Source of the DNA: an uncultured Collinsella sp.
Lineage (GTDB): Bacteria; Actinomycetota; Coriobacteriia; Coriobacteriales; Coriobacteriaceae
Reading direction: 5' to 3'
DNA: 8,481 nt
Assembly: GCA_958407085.1 (NCBI GenBank)
Contig: CATYHY010000053.1
Span: forward strand, 1-8,481
Part shown: positions 5,766-8,481 of the stretch, piece after piece
How the letters are laid out: each line of letters opens with the position of its first letter
Numbering within the stretch: the first letter of the stretch is position 1
Program-made: the position numbers and the translations under genes
Notes under the pieces: generated by a model
The model's input: the letters and a program-made list of their open reading frames with translations, nothing else
What the model was told of the DNA's origin: nothing
Database searches by the model: none

Positions 5766-5901
5766 GGGCCGCGTGCCCGCCCGCAATATATTTGATTGCC
5801 TGCTCGGGCAGTCCTGCGCAAGACGAAGGCCACATTAAGTGGCCTTCTTTGCGTGCGGAACTCGCGATCAATCAAATATATTGCGGGCGGGCACGCGGCC
5901 C
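5766..5901. repeat. 136-base element with perfect 33-base inverted arms
   Basis: The left arm (5766-5798, beginning GGGCCGCGTGCCCGCC and ending ATATATTTGATTG) and the right arm (5869-5901) are exact reverse complements over 33 bases. They flank a 70-base centre that holds a terminator hairpin. The element starts 8 bases after the stop of the secreted hydrolase gene. No clear target-site duplication is seen at its edges. Possible natures are a MITE-like non-autonomous transposon, an invertible segment, or a family of intergenic bacterial repeats. Confidence 0.85.
5825..5850 (+). terminator. Rho-independent terminator of the secreted hydrolase gene, inside the inverted-arm element
   Basis: GAAGGCCAC (5825-5833) and GTGGCCTTC (5839-5847) form a perfect 9-base stem with loop ATTAA, followed by TTT. 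An outer CGCAA/TTGCG pairing extends it. The T run is short, so strength is moderate; the surrounding 33-base arms would add a very strong outer stem. Confidence 0.65.
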
Positions 5902-5953
5902 TCTTGGGTTCGGGGCGCGGCACACCGGACTGGTTGTCTGAATTAAAGAAAGT

Positions 5954-5980
5954 GAAGGCCCCTTTCGGGGCCTTCTTTTT
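5954..5980. terminator. Bidirectional terminator between the secreted hydrolase gene and murB
   Basis: GAAGGCCCC (5954-5962), loop TTTC, GGGGCCTTC (5967-5975) and then TTTTT (5976-5980) make a strong plus-strand terminator. On the minus strand the same stem begins right after the murB stop codon and is followed by the weaker ACTTTCTTT. It likely ends murB and catches read-through from the left. Confidence 0.85.
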
Positions 5981-6941
5981 ATAAAAATTCGCCTACTCGG
6001 TGGACTTCGGGTTCTAGGTCTACGTCGAACTGCTCTTTGACTTTGGCTTGGATGTCGCGGATGAGTTCGTCGACGTCGGCGGCGGTGGCGTGGTCGGCGT
6101 TGACGATGAAGCCGCAGTGCTTCTCGCTCACCTGCGCGCCGCCAACGGCGTGTCCGCGCAGTCCGGCATCCATGATGAGCTTGCCGGCAAAGTGGCCCTC
6201 GGGGCGCTTGAAGGTGGAGCCGGCACTCGGCATGTCGAGCGGCTGCTTGTCCTCGCGGCGCTGGCGGTAGTCGTCCATGTCGGCCTTGATCATCGCGGCG
6301 TTGCCCGGGGCGAGATTGAAAGTGGCCGAAAGCACGATAAAGCCGTCGTCGGCGATGCGGCTCTTGCGATAGCCCAGGTTGAGTTCGTCGGCATCGAATT
6401 CGATGATGTTGCCGCTGCCGCGGGTGCCGTCGTCGAGCTGGCGAGCGGGTTTGTAGACGCGCACGGACTCTAGCACATCGGCCATGCAGGCACCGTAGGC
6501 ACCGGCGTTCATGTAGCAGGCGCCGCCGACCGATCCGGGGATGCCCGAGATGGGCTCCATGCCGGTGAGGCCGGCCTCGGCTGCCGCCGCGGCGACATCG
6601 GAAAGCAAGGCGCCGGCTGCCGCCGTGACGTGCGTGCCGTCGACCGTAATGTCGGAGAGGCCTTCGCCCAGCGCCACGACGACGCCGCGGATGCCCTTGT
6701 CGCCGACAAGCAGGTCGGAGCCGTTGCCCACGATGGTAAGCGGCAGGTCGCAGCGATAGCAGGTATCGAGCGTGGCGACGAGGCCCTGCTCGGTATCGGG
6801 CGTGACAAAGACGTCGGCCGGGCCGCCGATCTTAAACGTGGTGTGCTCGCGCATGGGCTCGCTCATCAACACGTTGTCCTCGCCGGCAACGCCAGCGAGC
6901 GCGCACAGCAGGTCCTCGTTAAAAAAGTCGTTCTCGTGCAT
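5979..6941 (-). CDS. murB: UDP-N-acetylmuramate dehydrogenase MurB (UDP-N-acetylenolpyruvoylglucosamine reductase)
   Basis: 320 residues from ATG at 6941, chosen because AAAGGCGG lies about 9 bases upstream and the protein then starts where MurB normally does. An in-frame TTG at 6986 would add a poorly MurB-like DDDDHQKAD tail. MurB reduces UDP-GlcNAc-enolpyruvate to UDP-MurNAc with FAD and NADPH, the second committed step of peptidoglycan synthesis, in the cytoplasm. Visible are TTFKIGGPADVFV (34-46), the FAD-binding GNGSDLLVGDKGIRGVVVAL, GIPGSVGGACYMNAGAYG, Y191-R192 in LGYRKSRI, the proton-donor S242 in PSAGSTFKRPEG, and E312 in EPEVHRVGEF. All key residues are present and length is normal. 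It is a single-gene unit, divergent from a LacI-type regulator. Confidence 0.96.
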   Translation of the reverse strand: MHENDFFNEDLLCALAGVAGEDNVLMSEPMREHTTFKIGGPADVFVTPDTEQGLVATLDTCYRCDLPLTIVGNGSDLLVGDKGIRGVVVALGEGLSDITVDGTHVTAAAGALLSDVAAAAAEAGLTGMEPISGIPGSVGGACYMNAGAYGACMADVLESVRVYKPARQLDDGTRGSGNIIEFDADELNLGYRKSRIADDGFIVLSATFNLAPGNAAMIKADMDDYRQRREDKQPLDMPSAGSTFKRPEGHFAGKLIMDAGLRGHAVGGAQVSEKHCGFIVNADHATAADVDELIRDIQAKVKEQFDVDLEPEVHRVGEFL

Positions 6942-6984
6942 ATGAATATCCGCCTTTTGGTGGTCGTCGTCATCAATCGATTGC

Positions 6985-6990
6985 AATATA
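6985..6990 (-). promoter_or_regulatory. Candidate -10 box of murB
   Basis: The minus strand reads TATATT (6990-6985), which would start transcription near 6979 and give a leader of about 40 bases to the ATG at 6941. It also argues against the upstream TTG start, as that codon would overlap the box. No clear -35 is seen. A CAATCGATTG palindrome (6974-6983) lies on the expected start point. Confidence 0.4.
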
Positions 6991-7083
6991 CCCCACCCGG
7001 ACGGATTTGGTGCGCTGACGGCGATAAAACAGCCGTCTACCGGATTGGTAAAGTGTTTATCACCGAGGTAGAGGGGTAGTCGC

Positions 7084-7089
7084 TATACT
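7084..7089 (+). promoter_or_regulatory. Candidate -10 box of the LacI-family gene
   Basis: TATACT is a near-consensus -10 box 36 bases before the ATG at 7125. No convincing -35 box lies at 16-18 bases. The ribosome binding site AAGGAG (7115-7120) is four bases before the ATG. Confidence 0.45.
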
Positions 7090-7124
7090 TTCAAGAGATT
7101 GCGCGTAAACCCGGAAGGAGCGAG

Positions 7125-8153
7125 ATGGCCAACAAAGTCACCCTCAAGCAGATCGCCCAGGAGGTGGGGCTTTCCCCCTCGTCGGTCTCGCTTGTGCTCA
7201 ATAATCGGCCCTGTCGCATCTCGGAAGAAAACCGCAAACTCATCAAGGAGGTCGCGGCGCGCAACCACTATGTTCCTAACCAGATTGCGCGTAGTTTGGT
7301 CATGCGCGAGTCGCGCACGCTGGGCCTTATCGTCCCTAACATCGAGAGCCGCTTTTTTGCCTCGCTCGCCGGTAGCCTGGAAAAGCGCTGCCGCGAGGAT
7401 GGCTATGCACTCTTCATTACCAGCTCGGGTGGAAGCGCCGATGACGATCTGGAGCTGCTGCGCCAGCTGGTGACGCGCGGCGTTGATGGCGTCTTCCTGG
7501 TCGTGGGCGACGAGTTCTCCGACGACCGCGCCCTGCGCGAAGAAGTCAGCCACCTGCCCATCCCGGCCGTAATGGTCGACCGTGCCATTGAGGGGCTCGA
7601 GTGCGACAAGGTGATGTTCGACCACGAGATGGGTGGCTACATGGCCACTCGCTATCTGATCGAGCAGGGCCACCGTCGCATTGCCTGCTTGGTTAACGCG
7701 CGCCGTTCCAATACGGGGCGTAAGCGACTTGCCGGCTATGAGCGCGCGCTGCGCGAGGTTGGCTTGCCTATCGACGCGCGTTTGGAGTTTGAGAGCGAGT
7801 ACTACATTCCGAGTGCCTACGAGGCCTCGGAGGCGGTGCTCGCGACCGACGCCACCGCCGTATTTGCAAGCTCGGACAACATTGCCCTTGGTCTGCTCAA
7901 GCGCTTACACGAGATGGGGAAGAGCATTCCGGGCGACATTTCGGTGGTGAGTTACGACAACTCGGCCGCCGACGTTCTCTTTGAGCCGGCGCTGACCGCG
8001 ATTGAGCAGGATCCTGGTATCCTCGCGGAGCATGCTTTTGGCTGCATGTCCAAGCGCCTTGCCGGTAGGGGCGGTAGACGTGCCGAAGAAGTCGTTCTGG
8101 AGCCGGCGCTTATCGTGAAGGGCAGCGTGCTCGATCTTACCGAATGTAGCTAA
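7125..8153 (+). CDS. LacI/GalR-family transcriptional regulator
   Basis: 342 residues, the normal length for the family. Residues 5-27 (TLKQIAQEVGLSPSSVSLVL) are the N-terminal helix-turn-helix that reads the operator. QIARSLVM (about 53-60) is the hinge helix that inserts into the minor groove. From about 65 on (TLGLIVPNIESRFFASLAGS) begins the periplasmic-binding-protein-like effector domain, with YLIEQGHRRIACL, RKRLAGYERALREVG, AVFASSDNIALGLLKRLHEM and ISVVSYDN in family order. It should act as a dimer controlled by a small sugar-like ligand. The ligand and targets cannot be read from the sequence; neither murB nor the partial gene behind it is a sugar-use gene. ATG has a strong ribosome binding site. 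The ORF is complete, with stop TAA. Confidence 0.93.
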   Translation: MANKVTLKQIAQEVGLSPSSVSLVLNNRPCRISEENRKLIKEVAARNHYVPNQIARSLVMRESRTLGLIVPNIESRFFASLAGSLEKRCREDGYALFITSSGGSADDDLELLRQLVTRGVDGVFLVVGDEFSDDRALREEVSHLPIPAVMVDRAIEGLECDKVMFDHEMGGYMATRYLIEQGHRRIACLVNARRSNTGRKRLAGYERALREVGLPIDARLEFESEYYIPSAYEASEAVLATDATAVFASSDNIALGLLKRLHEMGKSIPGDISVVSYDNSAADVLFEPALTAIEQDPGILAEHAFGCMSKRLAGRGGRRAEEVVLEPALIVKGSVLDLTECS

Positions 8154-8204
8154 GCGTACTTGTTTGTTTGCATAGATTGCATGCGGAGTGTCCGCTATTT
8201 GCCG

Positions 8205-8315
8205 GCGGGGCCGGGGGGGGGGGCCTTTTTTTTTAAATTGGGGTCGGGGGCAACAAAAAAAAAAACCGGGCCCCCCCCCCCCCGCCCAACCGTCCCCGTT
8301 CGGCGGGGGGGGGGG
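8205..8315. other. Homopolymer-rich low-complexity tract, probably unreliable sequence around a hairpin
   Basis: Runs of G11 (8213-8223), T9 (8226-8234), A11 (8255-8265), C13 (8271-8283) and G11 (8305-8315) follow each other within about 100 bases. T9/A11 and G11/C13 are arranged so they could pair in an extended hairpin, which hints that a terminator of the LacI-family gene lies underneath. Nothing like this occurs elsewhere in the window. Bases 8154-8204 hold no recognisable feature. Poor base calling or an assembly join is the likeliest explanation. Confidence 0.6.
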
Positions 8316-8347
8316 TATCTGATCACAGTATTGATACCATATAAAAT

Positions 8348-8372
8348 CGCCGCCAGGGCGGCGGAAAGGAGG
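8348..8372 (+). promoter_or_regulatory. GC stem-loop next to a strong ribosome binding site
   Basis: CGCCGC (8348-8353), loop CAGG and GCGGCG (8358-8363) form a compact hairpin. One base later follows AAAGGAGG (8365-8372), a near-perfect Shine-Dalgarno five bases before ATG. The hairpin could protect the mRNA 5' end or modulate translation. An A+T-rich stretch (GATACCATATAAAAT, 8333-8347) lies directly upstream and may contain a promoter. Confidence 0.45.
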
Positions 8373-8377
8373 AACCC

Positions 8378-8481
8378 ATGGACGTGACAGTGAACATGGA
8401 GGCGGAGGAGTTCCAGGAGTTCATGGCCTGGAGAAAAGACAAAAGCCATTACAGATCGGAAATGGACGCATGGAACAGAAA
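8378..8481 (+). CDS. Start of a small charged protein, unknown function, possibly phage or mobile-element origin (partial)
   Basis: ATG at 8378 with a near-perfect Shine-Dalgarno opens a frame that runs off the window end, giving 34 complete codons. The peptide begins MDVTVNMEAEEFQEFMAWRK and continues with DKSHYRSEMDAWNR. It is rich in Glu, Lys, Arg and Trp and probably helical. Codons include AGA, AAA and TCG, unlike the GC-ending usage of galE and murB. I recognise no domain. The style resembles small early-region phage proteins, but that is an impression. It lies just past the homopolymer tract, so it may not be contiguous with the genes before it. Confidence 0.6.
   Translation, partial: MDVTVNMEAEEFQEFMAWRKDKSHYRSEMDAWNR

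Noticed and set aside
5101..5871. Minus-strand ORF of 256 residues opposite the secreted hydrolase gene
   Set aside because: It is Arg/Ala-rich shadow coding that runs through the inverted-arm element and lacks any recognisable motif.
5660..5941. Small ORFs on both strands across the inverted-arm element (5660-5941 plus, 5693-5923 minus), sharing CPPAIYLI
   Set aside because: The shared peptide results only from the perfect inverted arms, and each frame overlaps a real gene end or terminator.
6942..6986. TTG start adding 15 residues to MurB
   Set aside because: The added DDDDHQKAD segment is unlike MurB N-termini, the TTG overlaps the putative -10 box, and ATG at 6941 has the better ribosome site.
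8195..8449. Minus-strand ORF of 84 residues at the right end
   Set aside because: It runs through the homopolymer tract, giving Lys, Pro and Gly runs, and no start context supports it.

Overview
The window looks like chromosomal DNA from a high-G+C Gram-positive gut bacterium, most likely a coriobacterium such as Collinsella. That placement is inference. It rests on the G+C-rich housekeeping genes, the clear AGGAG-type ribosome binding sites and the general look of the GalE, MurB and secreted coiled-coil proteins. No rRNA or other direct taxonomic marker is present, and no tRNA, rRNA or CRISPR array was seen.

Layout. Positions 1-400 hold the decayed 3' part of a transposase gene, broken by frameshifts and a small deletion. 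Positions 570-2529 (minus strand) hold a two-gene operon: an ABC/OLD-like AAA ATPase followed, with an 8-base overlap, by a small protein with a cysteine cluster and a PD-(D/E)xK-like nuclease motif. This is the best candidate for an undescribed or poorly described defence system in the window. Positions 2731-3082 are the left part of an IS3-type element whose orfA is cut off exactly where a rho-independent terminator begins. So the ATPase-nuclease pair lies between two insertion-sequence remnants and looks like an acquired islet.

Positions 3078-4285 hold galE (minus strand), a cluster of CATG-centred palindromes just past its stop, and then its terminator. A 266-base divergent intergenic region carries the galE promoter and a nested dyad array. 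It leads into a secreted, Tat-type-signal, coiled-coil protein with a CHAP/NlpC-P60-like C-terminal hydrolase domain (4552-5757). Behind that gene sits a 136-base element with perfect 33-base inverted arms around a terminator hairpin. murB (minus, 5979-6941) and a LacI-family regulator (plus, 7125-8153) are divergent.

After the regulator, positions 8205-8315 are a run of long homopolymers, likely sequence or assembly noise around a hairpin. The last 104 bases open a new gene with a strong ribosome binding site and phage-like style, which may be foreign DNA or a chimeric join.

How the genes relate: galE (UDP-galactose/UDP-glucose supply for cell-surface glycans), the putative peptidoglycan hydrolase and murB (peptidoglycan precursor synthesis) share a loose cell-envelope theme but are separate transcription units. 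The ATPase-nuclease pair is unrelated accessory DNA.
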